Positions 42,129 through 50,577 of a DNA stretch of 64,000 nt are shown here, in pieces. The number at the start of each line of letters is the position of its first letter. Within the stretch, counting starts at the first letter, position 1. A program made the position numbers and the translations under genes. The notes beneath the pieces are model-generated. The model saw only the letters and a program-made list of their open reading frames with translations, made no database searches and was not told the DNA's origin. This stretch comes from JACMJL01 sp963791805 (GTDB lineage Bacteria > Bacillota > Clostridia > Clostridiales > Clostridiaceae), in NCBI GenBank assembly GCA_963791805.1, contig CAWBTU010000003.1, positions 434,001 to 498,000 on the forward strand, in the 5' to 3' direction.

Positions 42129-42218
42129 GTAGTAGAACTTGCTTTTACTGATGGTATGTTAAAAATCACTCTTCTTAAAGCTGATTCTGAAAAAATAAAA
42201 CAAAAAAAATTTATATAA
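42129..42218 (+). pseudogene. C-terminal relic of a small heat-shock protein (Hsp20-like)
   Basis: A 29-residue open stretch with no start of its own reads VVELAFTDGMLKITLLK and ends in a Lys-rich tail and a stop. The DGxLKITLxK pattern is the last beta strand of the alpha-crystallin domain. A stop codon lies just upstream in frame and no other part of the domain is visible. A strong terminator follows. I read it as the decayed 3' end of an hsp20 gene. Confidence 0.45.
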
Positions 42219-42234
42219 ATTGATAATATTCTAT

Positions 42235-42266
42235 AAAAGCCTTGTTAGCAGTTAAACAAGGCTTTT
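42235..42266 (+). terminator. Terminator after the hsp20 relic
   Basis: A 12-bp perfect stem (AAAAGCCTTGTT and complement) with an 8-base loop ends in TTTT. Confidence 0.75.
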
Positions 42267-42434
42267 CCCTTATCATTCTAGTCATATCAAATAATATTTA
42301 TTTTTTATTAAACTATTCTCATATTATATTTGGTAGAATAAGATATAGATAAGTATACTATCAAAATAAAATTTTCTTACGGAAGAAGAAAATGCACATT
42401 ATTTATTATTTATTAATCTGGAGGTCTTTACATA

Positions 42435-43844
42435 ATGAAAAAGAAACTGCTTATAGGAATTGCAATAATACTAGTTGGGATACTAGCCTTTAAAATTACT
42501 AAATCAATTACGGACAAGCCTATTTTTTCAAGTTCAGCAAAAACAAAGCATCTTATCGTTATTTCTATAGATTCACTTAATGCCCAGGATTATGAACAAC
42601 TCACTCATTTGCCAAACTTTAAAAAACTACTGGATGAAGGCTCTCATGCTAAAGAAGTAGTGGGTGTCTACCCCTCACTTACTTATCCATCTCATACTTC
42701 AATAATTACTGGTACTTATCCAGATAAACATGGAATATATTCAAATGAAATTTCCACGCCAGGATCTACCAATCAGCCTTGGCGATGGTATAGTAAGGAT
42801 GTTAAAGTTCCAACACTTTATGGTATAGCTGAAAAATCGCATATGAAAGTAGGCTCTGTTTTGTGGCCCGTTATGGCTGGGGCTAAAATAGATTATAATC
42901 TCCCTGAAATATGGACTATACACAAAAACCAGAGTCAAATTTTATTATCTTTTAAAGCAAGCACTCCCCTTCCTTTAATCGAAATGTATATTAGATATGG
43001 AAATAAGCTTAATGGCGAAAAAGAGCCTTGGATTGATAACTTCACAACCGCCTCCTCAGCTAAATTAATAAAGGAACATAAACCTAATCTATTTCTTATT
43101 CATTTATGTGACCTTGATCATGCAAGGCATAGACATGGATTTATATCTGCTAATGCTAAGGAGGCTCTAAAAAATCAAGATACAAGGATTGGTAAAATTA
43201 TACAAGCAACTAAGGATGCAGGAATTTACAAAAATACTACCTTCATTATTCTTGGTGATCACGGCTTCGCAGACGTTAGCTCAAAAATAAGCTTGAATGT
43301 AGCCTTTAGACAAAATGGGTTATTAACAGTAGATAAAAATGGAAAGTTAACAGATTGGAAGGCTTATGTTAATAATAGCGACGGTTCTTGCCAGATTTCT
43401 TTAAGAAACAAAAACGATATTGTAGTAAAAAATAAAGTTCAAGAACTGCTAAACAACTTAGCGAATGATCCTAACTCAGGAATAGCAAAAGTATATACAA
43501 AAGAAGAAGCTGCTGAGAAAAGAGTTACAGGTGATTTTGAATTTATGTGCGAGGCTAAAGATGGCTACTGCTTTAACAATGACTGGAATCCTCAAAATAT
43601 GGTAAATAATATTAATCCTTTAGATTTTGATGAATATAAAAAAGGATTTTCAGTTGCTACTCATGGATATGATCCATTAAAGCCAAATTACAGAACTTTT
43701 TTTATGGCTGCTGGACCAGGAATAAAAAAAGGTGTTGAAGTCCCATCAATAAATTTAGTTGATGAGGGTCCAACAATGGCCGCCCTTTTAGGCCTTGAAA
43801 TGAAGAATGTGGATGGAAGAGTTTTAACAGAGATTTTAAACTAA
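42435..43844 (+). CDS. Membrane-anchored alkaline-phosphatase-superfamily phosphodiesterase (ENPP-like)
   Basis: This 469-residue protein has an N-terminal anchor (about 4-24), so the catalytic domain is outside the membrane. The metal-binding Asp is in VISIDSLN (about D46). The nucleophile region YPSLTYPSHTS has Thr83 as the likely nucleophile. Later metal ligands lie in CDLDHARHRHG and GDHGFAD. The family hydrolyses phosphodiesters or pyrophosphates of nucleotides or lipids; the substrate is unknown here. GGAGG lies about 10 bases upstream. A PAP2 gene follows after 21 bases, suggesting joint action on a lipid- or glycan-linked phosphate. Confidence 0.85.
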   Translation: MKKKLLIGIAIILVGILAFKITKSITDKPIFSSSAKTKHLIVISIDSLNAQDYEQLTHLPNFKKLLDEGSHAKEVVGVYPSLTYPSHTSIITGTYPDKHGIYSNEISTPGSTNQPWRWYSKDVKVPTLYGIAEKSHMKVGSVLWPVMAGAKIDYNLPEIWTIHKNQSQILLSFKASTPLPLIEMYIRYGNKLNGEKEPWIDNFTTASSAKLIKEHKPNLFLIHLCDLDHARHRHGFISANAKEALKNQDTRIGKIIQATKDAGIYKNTTFIILGDHGFADVSSKISLNVAFRQNGLLTVDKNGKLTDWKAYVNNSDGSCQISLRNKNDIVVKNKVQELLNNLANDPNSGIAKVYTKEEAAEKRVTGDFEFMCEAKDGYCFNNDWNPQNMVNNINPLDFDEYKKGFSVATHGYDPLKPNYRTFFMAAGPGIKKGVEVPSINLVDEGPTMAALLGLEMKNVDGRVLTEILN

Positions 43845-43865
43845 GCTAGAATTGGAGAGTGTTTA

Positions 43866-44699
43866 ATGGGAATAATCAAATTTTTGCAATCCTTCTCTAA
43901 TCCAGATTTGGATGTGTTTTTTAACTTAGTCACCATGATAGGTGAACAGGGTTTTATAATAGTACTTATTGCGATAATCTTCTGGTGCATCAACAAAAAA
44001 GCTGGTTATAAATTAGGGTTTGCCCTTCTTTCAGGCACCATAATAAATAGTTCTCTAAAGACACTTTTTCATACAAAACGACCTATTGGTACAGAAGGTA
44101 TCCGCTCTCAAAGAATTCAAACTGCAAGTGGGTACTCCTTTCCAAGTGGTCATACTCAAAGCACTGCATCATTATGGACAACTCTTTCAATACAATATAA
44201 AAAAACTAAGATTTATATTTTAAGCACCATTTTAATATTGCTAGTTGGAACATCAAGATTATACCTTGGTGTTCACTGGCCCATAGATGTTTTTGCAGGA
44301 GCTACTATAGGAATAATATGGGCTACATTATGCTGTTTATTATTCGATTATTCTATTAAAAAAAACAATAAATTCCTTCTGCTAATTGTAATACTACCTG
44401 AATTCTTAGGATTAATTACATTCGGCGGAGGTTCAAGTAATGCCAAAATTATTGCGCTTTTAATTGGCTTTATAGTTGGTTACTTTATCGAAGATAAGTA
44501 TATTAATTTTAGCGAGAAAACTGAATTGCCAAAGCAAATAGCTAAATTCATCCTAGGAATAACAGTAACAATTATAATAGAATTGGGATTAAAAGTAGTA
44601 TTTCCAGCCTCTACAATCTTTGATTTTATAAGATATTTTGTAATTGGATTATGGTTAACTGTTGGTGCTCCTTATCTATTTAAAAAATTTCTTACGTAG
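43866..44699 (+). CDS. PAP2-family membrane phosphatase
   Basis: This 277-residue, seven- to eight-span membrane protein has the three acid-phosphatase motifs: K65-x6-R72-P73 (KTLFHTKRP), P93-S-G-H96 and S130-R-x5-H137-x3-D141. The active site faces the extracytoplasmic side in this family. Substrates are usually undecaprenyl-pyrophosphate, phosphatidylglycerol-phosphate or related lipids. The C-terminal 100 residues add several hydrophobic helices beyond the core. It is cotranscribed with the phosphodiesterase gene and has TTGGAG upstream. Confidence 0.87.
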   Translation: MGIIKFLQSFSNPDLDVFFNLVTMIGEQGFIIVLIAIIFWCINKKAGYKLGFALLSGTIINSSLKTLFHTKRPIGTEGIRSQRIQTASGYSFPSGHTQSTASLWTTLSIQYKKTKIYILSTILILLVGTSRLYLGVHWPIDVFAGATIGIIWATLCCLLFDYSIKKNNKFLLLIVILPEFLGLITFGGGSSNAKIIALLIGFIVGYFIEDKYINFSEKTELPKQIAKFILGITVTIIIELGLKVVFPASTIFDFIRYFVIGLWLTVGAPYLFKKFLT

Positions 44700-44704
44700 A
44701 CAAA

Positions 44705-44917
44705 TTAACTCCATAGACCTCTCGCTAATTTTTCTATTTCATTTTTTCTTTTTTCTGTTTCTTCTAAATCTACTGTAATTCTATCATCACAGATATCAAT
44801 CACTGAACCTTCTAAGGCTTCACTCGGAATTAATCTTTTTTCAATTTTAATCATTGTTCTATCGGGCTTTTCGCATACAGCATAAGAATCTTCGAACCTA
44901 TCAATAATTGCTTTCAT
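44705..44917 (-). CDS. DUF3006-domain protein
   Basis: This 70-residue protein is a small beta-barrel-like DUF3006 domain: KAIIDRFEDSYAVCE, then a strand-rich centre and a charged C-terminal helix. In other Firmicutes this domain often sits next to secreted metallohydrolase/ComEC-like genes, but its role is unknown. AAGGAG lies 8 bases before the ATG at 44917; a GTG at 44926 overlaps that site. It is monocistronic and convergent with the PAP2 gene. Confidence 0.75.
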   Translation of the reverse strand: MKAIIDRFEDSYAVCEKPDRTMIKIEKRLIPSEALEGSVIDICDDRITVDLEETEKRKNEIEKLARGLWS

Positions 44918-45110
44918 CAAAATCACTCCTTGTGTTTTCTTTTTTCAAAATGTAGTAATATGACTTTATAAAATAAATATTGATTTCAGTTTTGATATTG
45001 AAATTTAGGTTATTATAATTATATTATGGAACTGCATGTGGATTCTTAAACCTAAAGACACGAATTTAAATAACCATATAAAAATTGTTACTAATGGAAG
45101 GGGTCTTATA

Positions 45111-46163
45111 ATGTTTAAAAAAAGTATTAAAATATCAGCTTCTGTTCTAGGGATGGTAGCTGGAACTTTTGTCACTACATTAGCAGTGACAAAATATAGA
45201 CCTAAATCAGTTTTGCCTTTGCTAATTAAAAACAATAAGCCTATAGATATTAAGAAAAAGGTAGCCTTTTCAATTACAACTTTTAATATTGGTTACTGCG
45301 GTATGGATAAAGATAAAGACTTTTTTATGGATGGTGGAAAGGGTTCTAGATCATCTTCTAAGATAAAAACTATAGAAAACTTACAAGGCATTACAGATTT
45401 TTTGATTAAGACAAACTCTGACATCAACTTTATTCAAGAGGTAGATGTTAGTTCAACTAGAAGTTATAGGGTAAATGAATACGACTATATTATAAATTCT
45501 ATGAATAACCATAATTCCTCCTTTGCATATAATTATAAAGTATTGTGGGTTCCAGTTCCAGTAAAAAAACCTCATGGAAATGTTAAAAGCGGTATTGTAA
45601 CTCTATCAAAATTTAACACTTTCAGTTCTACTAGATTTCAATATCCAGGTTCTGAACCTTGGTTAAAGCAATTAGCTGATCTTAAAAGATGCTTTATTGA
45701 AACCAGGCTTAAAGTAACAGATGGGAAAGAACTTATATTAGTAAACTCACATTTATCCGCCTATGATAAGGGCGGTAAAATACGAAAACAACAACTGGAC
45801 TTTCTAAATGATTATATAATTAAAGAATATGCTAAAGGAAACTATGTAATTGTAGGTGGGGATTGGAATCATCTACTACCAGGGACAGACCCATTAAAGT
45901 TTAAATCTACTGAAAGCTGGCCTAATTGGCTACAAAAGTTACCTGACAGCTTTAACCCTAATGAATTTAAATGGGTAGTTGATGCTAAAGTTCCAACAAC
46001 AAGAACAGATGCTTTTCCTTACAAAAAAAATGTGAACTTTTCTGCAGTAATTGATGGGTTTTTAGTTTCTCCGAATGTTGATATTGAAAAAGTAACCGGT
46101 CATCACTTAGACTTTAATTTTTCTGATCATAACCCAGTTACTGGAACTTTTATTTTAAGATAA
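45111..46163 (+). CDS. Membrane-anchored endonuclease/exonuclease/phosphatase-family protein
   Basis: This 350-residue protein has an N-terminal hydrophobic segment (about 7-27), likely a signal anchor. The EEP catalytic fold follows with NFIQEVD (metal Glu), NSHLSAYDKGG (His), GGDWNHLLPG (Asp/Asn) and FSDHNPV (Asp-His) in order. Such secreted members act on nucleic acids or on phospholipids (sphingomyelinase-like); the substrate cannot be told. AAGGGG lies about 9 bases before the ATG at 45111; the longer frame has no ribosome site. Its 3' end overlaps the convergent CorC-like gene by 9 bases. Confidence 0.82.
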   Translation: MFKKSIKISASVLGMVAGTFVTTLAVTKYRPKSVLPLLIKNNKPIDIKKKVAFSITTFNIGYCGMDKDKDFFMDGGKGSRSSSKIKTIENLQGITDFLIKTNSDINFIQEVDVSSTRSYRVNEYDYIINSMNNHNSSFAYNYKVLWVPVPVKKPHGNVKSGIVTLSKFNTFSSTRFQYPGSEPWLKQLADLKRCFIETRLKVTDGKELILVNSHLSAYDKGGKIRKQQLDFLNDYIIKEYAKGNYVIVGGDWNHLLPGTDPLKFKSTESWPNWLQKLPDSFNPNEFKWVVDAKVPTTRTDAFPYKKNVNFSAVIDGFLVSPNVDIEKVTGHHLDFNFSDHNPVTGTFILR

Positions 46164-47453
46164 ATCCAAGCAGTTTTTAACTGATAGTTTACTTATTCTT
46201 TGCTTACTACATTTAGTAATTACAAATTCATAATCCTTGTATCTGATTTTTTGATTTACTTGTGGTGTTGTATCTAATTGAGAGTAAAACCAACCTCCTA
46301 TAGTGTCAACACCCTCTATTTGTATATCTAGTTCCAATAGCTCATTTACATCTTCAATTAGAACTATACCGTCTAAAGAATATCCACCATCTTTTAGCTC
46401 TTCTATATGCTCTCCTTCTTCATCAAATTCATCTTGAATTTCGCCAACAATTTCTTCAAGGATATCTTCGACTGTTACTAACCCTGCTGTTCCGCCATAT
46501 TCATCAATGACAATAGCCAATTGAGCCTTTTCCTTTTGAAATTTCTTAAATAGAACACTTATAGAAGTAGATTCGTGCACAGATATTATATTTCGAATAA
46601 TACCATCTATACTTTGGTCTTCTCCATGAATTTTTTGTTTGTATAAATCCTTAATATGAATAAAACCAATAACATTATCCTTACTATTCTCACAAACAGG
46701 ATATCTAGTTAATTCTTCACTCATAGCAATTTCTAGAAATGTATCAAATGAATCTTCTATAAAAAAGCAAACCATATCAGTTCTTGGTATCATTATTTCT
46801 CTAACCACTTTTTCCGAAAAATCAAAAATATTATCAACGAAAGTCAATTCGGTTTGATCTATTAAACCATGCTTATAGCTATCCTCAACCAAAAGCATAA
46901 TTTCTGAATCAGTATGAGCTGATTCATGTTCATCCTGCTGAGAAACTCCGAAAATTCTAAGTATTAACCTAGTACTATGATTAAATAACCACATAATAGG
47001 ATATGAAATTCTGTAAAAAATTACTAATGGCAATGCTGTGAATAACGCAATTTTTTCTGCACTTAGTATTGCCATTGATTTAGGTACAAGCTCACCAAGT
47101 ACAATATGAAACGCTGTAATTATTGTAAATCCTAAAATAAAAGAAATAGAATGGACAGCACCATGAGATAAACTTAATAGGTTGAATAAAGGGTCTAAAA
47201 TTTTTGCTACTGCTGGCTCTCCAATCCATCCCAAACCGAGAGAAGCAAGCGTTATCCCAAGCTGACAAGCAGATAAATATGAATTTAAATCATTTACAAC
47301 TTTCTGCGCGTATTTAGCAGCTAGATTCCCATCTAAAACTAATGTTTCAATTCTAGACTTTCTCACTTTAACCACTGAAAACTCTGTAGCTACAAAAAAA
47401 GCGTTCATAAATACTAGTAGTAAAATTACTATAATATTGATAATGACTTCCAT
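46155..47453 (-). CDS. CNNM/CBS/CorC-domain membrane protein (hemolysin-C family)
   Basis: This 432-residue protein has a CNNM (DUF21) transmembrane domain with three to four helices (about 1-190), a CBS pair (about 210-335, IMIPRTDMV, IDEYGGTAGLVTVEDILEEIVGEI) and a C-terminal CorC_HlyC domain (350-430). The family is linked to Mg2+ or Co2+ export and, despite the name, is not shown to be a hemolysin here. GAGGAAGG lies rather far (about 16 bases) before the ATG. It is monocistronic. Confidence 0.9.
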   Translation of the reverse strand: MEVIINIIVILLLVFMNAFFVATEFSVVKVRKSRIETLVLDGNLAAKYAQKVVNDLNSYLSACQLGITLASLGLGWIGEPAVAKILDPLFNLLSLSHGAVHSISFILGFTIITAFHIVLGELVPKSMAILSAEKIALFTALPLVIFYRISYPIMWLFNHSTRLILRIFGVSQQDEHESAHTDSEIMLLVEDSYKHGLIDQTELTFVDNIFDFSEKVVREIMIPRTDMVCFFIEDSFDTFLEIAMSEELTRYPVCENSKDNVIGFIHIKDLYKQKIHGEDQSIDGIIRNIISVHESTSISVLFKKFQKEKAQLAIVIDEYGGTAGLVTVEDILEEIVGEIQDEFDEEGEHIEELKDGGYSLDGIVLIEDVNELLELDIQIEGVDTIGGWFYSQLDTTPQVNQKIRYKDYEFVITKCSKQRISKLSVKNCLDLS

Positions 47454-47567
47454 ATTGAAATATCAATCCTTCCTCTAATATTAAATCCTTAATTAAAAGG
47501 AAAATTATATAAATAATAAATACAAATTACCATGAAAACTTTAGAAATGCAAGTAATCAATGTGAAA

Positions 47568-47626
47568 TAAAAAAATAGAACTTAGCACTAATAAAAGCAA
47601 GTTTAGCGCTAAATTCTATTATTTTT
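47568..47626 (-). terminator. Terminator after the LtaS-hypothetical unit
   Basis: A long imperfect stem (AATAGAA-TTAGC arms) has T-runs on both sides; the minus-strand run TTTTTTT ends the unit from 50054. Confidence 0.65.
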
Positions 47627-47645
47627 AAAATCCAACTATCTAAAA

Positions 47646-48182
47646 TTATTTCCTATGAGGAAAAAAACCGTCATTACTTGCTAATACACCAGAAATAGCC
47701 TTAAATAAAATAGCATATAATAACCAAGTAGCAATGGAAATTAAAATACAAATCATAATCCTTTTCCAAAGCTGAAGCTTGGATTTTTGCGAAACTTTTG
47801 TAGCTCCATAAGATGCACCTATACCGATAATCCAAAAAGTTAACGTTTCAGTTGCAAGTATTGGCATACTGATATTAATAAGTATAAACGGTATTATCCA
47901 TAATGGAGTTTTTGTTTTCTCCTTAGTTTTTACTTCGGATGGTAACTTCTCACCTTCTGGAGTTACTAAATATCCTTTATAATTATATCCATCATTGAGT
48001 ATTTGCAGCTTGTACACTTTTTCATTATACTCAAAATCAATATCTTTATTGCGACGAAAACTTTTTACACATAAAATTTCCTTACTATCTATATATAACT
48101 TTTTTATTCCTAAATAAACATTATATACGAGTCTTACTTCTACTTTTTTATCCTCTTCAGTTAGATTCCATAAAATATCCAT
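47646..48182 (-). CDS. Hypothetical membrane protein next to an LtaS-family gene
   Basis: This 178-residue protein has a beta-rich N-terminal cytosolic part (about 1-90) and two or three hydrophobic helices (about 92-125 and 140-165). It starts 12 bases after the LtaS-family gene with AGAGAGGTG upstream, so the two are cotranscribed. I do not recognise the family. Confidence 0.6.
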   Translation of the reverse strand: MDILWNLTEEDKKVEVRLVYNVYLGIKKLYIDSKEILCVKSFRRNKDIDFEYNEKVYKLQILNDGYNYKGYLVTPEGEKLPSEVKTKEKTKTPLWIIPFILINISMPILATETLTFWIIGIGASYGATKVSQKSKLQLWKRIMICILISIATWLLYAILFKAISGVLASNDGFFPHRK

Positions 48183-48194
48183 AATTACACCTCT

Positions 48195-50054
48195 CTACTT
48201 CGCTTTGAAATAATCACTTTGAACCATTTTATCTGATAACAGTATACCATCTCTAGCGTGGTCTTTCTCCTGTTCTGTAGCTTTTCCTACAATATTGAAA
48301 TTATTTAAAATTGAATAGTCTTTATTAGTATTGAGCAATACTTTTCCTAACGCTTCATTTTGGTACTTTTCTTTATCAATACCCATTAAATATGAAATAG
48401 TCGGCATTAAGTCTATTTGTCCTCCAGGTATATCTAATGTTTGTCCTTGTATATCTGGGCTATATATTAGTAGTGGAATTCCCTTATCTGCATTATCCCA
48501 CCAGTCTTCATAAGGCTTAGTCTTAGCAACTTTATCAGCATAATATTTATGAAGGCTAGTATGATCTCCATAAATCACAACAACAGTGTTTTTTAATATT
48601 CCTTTAGCCTCTAATTCAGTTAAGAAATTCCCAATAGCACTGTCTGTATAATGTAATGCTTGAAAATATTTGCCAACAGTATTGTTATCAAATCCATCAG
48701 TTAAATTCAAGGTTCTATCTTCCTTAGGTAATTCATAGGGAGCATGACTGCTCAATGTAACAACAAAAGAATAAAAAGGTTGCTTCTCTTTTTCTATGAT
48801 TGGTGCCACCTGTTGTAAATAATCCTTATCTGCGATTCCAAGTCCAATAGTATCAGTTATTTTATAATAACTAGAATCATAACAGTTTTGGAAACCTATT
48901 GATTGCAATGCAGGCCTCCAATTCCAATATAATGCCTTATCAGGATGAACTGCATAAGTTGAATACCCCATAGCTTCTAGCTGCTTTGGCAATGCCTGTT
49001 TATATTTATTTAGTGGATACCTAAAAAAGGTTGCTCCATCTCTAACTGGATATACTCCAGTATTGGTCATTAAATCTGCATCAGAACTTGTGCCACAATT
49101 TACATTCTCATGATAATTATTAAAATATAAACTGTTTTTCAAAAGTTTATTTAAGTTTGGTGTAATCTCTTGTCCTTGAAATTTTTGTCCTACAACAATA
49201 TTTTCAATAGATTCCCATTGGATAACTAATAAATTTTTTCCTTTGAACATACCTGCATATTTGTTGTCCGGTAAATTTTCTTTATTGTCACTATACCAAG
49301 TATTTATTTGCTTCTTATCATTATCTGATAACTCATATTTTTTTGAGTTCTCGTAGTATCTATATCCATCAAATAGATGATATCCTACTGTACCTAGGCT
49401 TGACATAGTTTGTGTAGGTGCCCATCTTTGATTAAAAGCTGCTTCACCAGAGAAACATCTTCTTTGAATATCAACTTTATAATGAAAGTAAGAAATATAT
49501 CCAACAGATAGAACTAGTGTAAGTACAAAAATTGATACATTACGCTTAACCCCTCTGTATAGTTCTCTATTAAATGTTGCATAAATAACGAATATAAATA
49601 TATCAAACATAAATATTATGTCTATTGGTCTTGTCATTGACTTAACTGAACTACCAAGATGATCTAGATTAGATGTCTCTGAAAGAAGAAAGAAATTTAA
49701 AAATTCAGTAAATCCTCTGTAGTACCAAAGGTCACCAACTATTAGTATTGTAAACAAAATATCTAATACAATAAATGCCCATAATCGACTTCTTCCACTA
49801 AACAGGAAACCCACTGACAATATAATTGTACAAAAACTCATCATTAATAAAATTGCTGGTGTACTAACAAATGCTTTACCGAAATTAAATCCATTTGCAG
49901 TTTCTGTTCCAAGCAATCCTATAAATACGATTGATTTCATAAGAAACATTAATAGCATAACTAGAAATATTTTATCTTTCCAAAATACATTTATTAATTC
50001 AGTAAAAAAATTTCCTCTCACTTTAATATTAGATTTATCCTTTTCTTCTAACAT
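48195..50054 (-). CDS. LtaS-family sulfatase, paralog 1
   Basis: This 619-residue protein has five N-terminal membrane spans and an extracytoplasmic sulfatase-fold domain from about residue 250 (LLVIQWESIENIV). Lipoteichoic acid synthases use a Thr in the motif TSDAE. Here the motif reads GTSSDADLM, so Ser is aligned at the nucleophile position. Metal motifs VIYGDHTS and SSHAPYE are present. I chose the ATG at 50054 because it gives 619 residues, the same as the close paralog at 60836, and similar upstream bases. It may make glycerol-phosphate polymers or modify an envelope glycan. Confidence 0.85.
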   Translation of the reverse strand: MLEEKDKSNIKVRGNFFTELINVFWKDKIFLVMLLMFLMKSIVFIGLLGTETANGFNFGKAFVSTPAILLMMSFCTIILSVGFLFSGRSRLWAFIVLDILFTILIVGDLWYYRGFTEFLNFFLLSETSNLDHLGSSVKSMTRPIDIIFMFDIFIFVIYATFNRELYRGVKRNVSIFVLTLVLSVGYISYFHYKVDIQRRCFSGEAAFNQRWAPTQTMSSLGTVGYHLFDGYRYYENSKKYELSDNDKKQINTWYSDNKENLPDNKYAGMFKGKNLLVIQWESIENIVVGQKFQGQEITPNLNKLLKNSLYFNNYHENVNCGTSSDADLMTNTGVYPVRDGATFFRYPLNKYKQALPKQLEAMGYSTYAVHPDKALYWNWRPALQSIGFQNCYDSSYYKITDTIGLGIADKDYLQQVAPIIEKEKQPFYSFVVTLSSHAPYELPKEDRTLNLTDGFDNNTVGKYFQALHYTDSAIGNFLTELEAKGILKNTVVVIYGDHTSLHKYYADKVAKTKPYEDWWDNADKGIPLLIYSPDIQGQTLDIPGGQIDLMPTISYLMGIDKEKYQNEALGKVLLNTNKDYSILNNFNIVGKATEQEKDHARDGILLSDKMVQSDYFKAK

Positions 50055-50103
50055 CTTCGTCACTTCGCTTTTCATATTTTTGTTAATTTCTCAACCGTAT
50101 TAC

Positions 50104-50112
50104 ATTATATCA
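50104..50112 (-). promoter_or_regulatory. Extended -10 upstream of LtaS paralog 1
   Basis: TGATATAAT on the minus strand, about 50 bases before the start. The same element precedes paralog 2 (62751). Confidence 0.45.
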
Positions 50113-50227
50113 CAATAAATAAACAAAATTAAGCATCTTAATAAAAACTCTTTGAGTATAAGTTGATTGTGTGGTGGAGAAAATAATATGAATCATGATT
50201 TACTACCATGTAACGGAATAAGGAATT

Positions 50228-50389
50228 ATGAATACAAACACCTTGCCAAATATAAAATTTGTAAGCTCTTTAGACGAAAATATTAATATTATAAAGAACA
50301 TATTATCCAATGATAAAACAATAGTCTATAACGAAATGGAGGCTGGAAAACCAGTTTCTACTAGATGCATACTTATCTATCTACTTTAG
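50228..50389 (+). pseudogene. N-terminal fragment of a GerA-family spore germination protein
   Basis: A 53-residue frame begins MNTNTLPNIKF and continues SLDENINIIKNILSNDKTIV and RCILIYLL. This is the pattern of the start of GerA/GerKA receptor subunits (about 500 residues), where a helical ENIxxIKxIxxND is followed by a strand. An AAGGA site precedes the ATG. The frame stops at TAG and nothing else of the gene follows. I read it as a remnant of a deleted gerKA-type gene; it supports a spore-forming ancestry. Confidence 0.55.
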
Positions 50390-50577
50390 TTAGAAACTTG
50401 ATAACACAATTTTTAAAATATATATTGTTAATTGAGTTAGTATAATTATCCATTTAAAAATTATACAACAAATTCAAAAGCTAAGTTTTGGTACAAATAT
50501 ACCTAAACCTAGCTTCTTATAAATACATTAACAAAAATATCAAATAGAAGTTTACACAAAATTATTGACAGACTCAA
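50390..50577. other. AT-rich intergenic region after the gerA relic
   Basis: No gene is seen. An imperfect inverted repeat at about 50478-50515 (AAGCTA with TAGCTT arms) lies 60 bases beyond the penicillin-binding protein stop. It may be a weak terminator for that gene. Confidence 0.35.
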
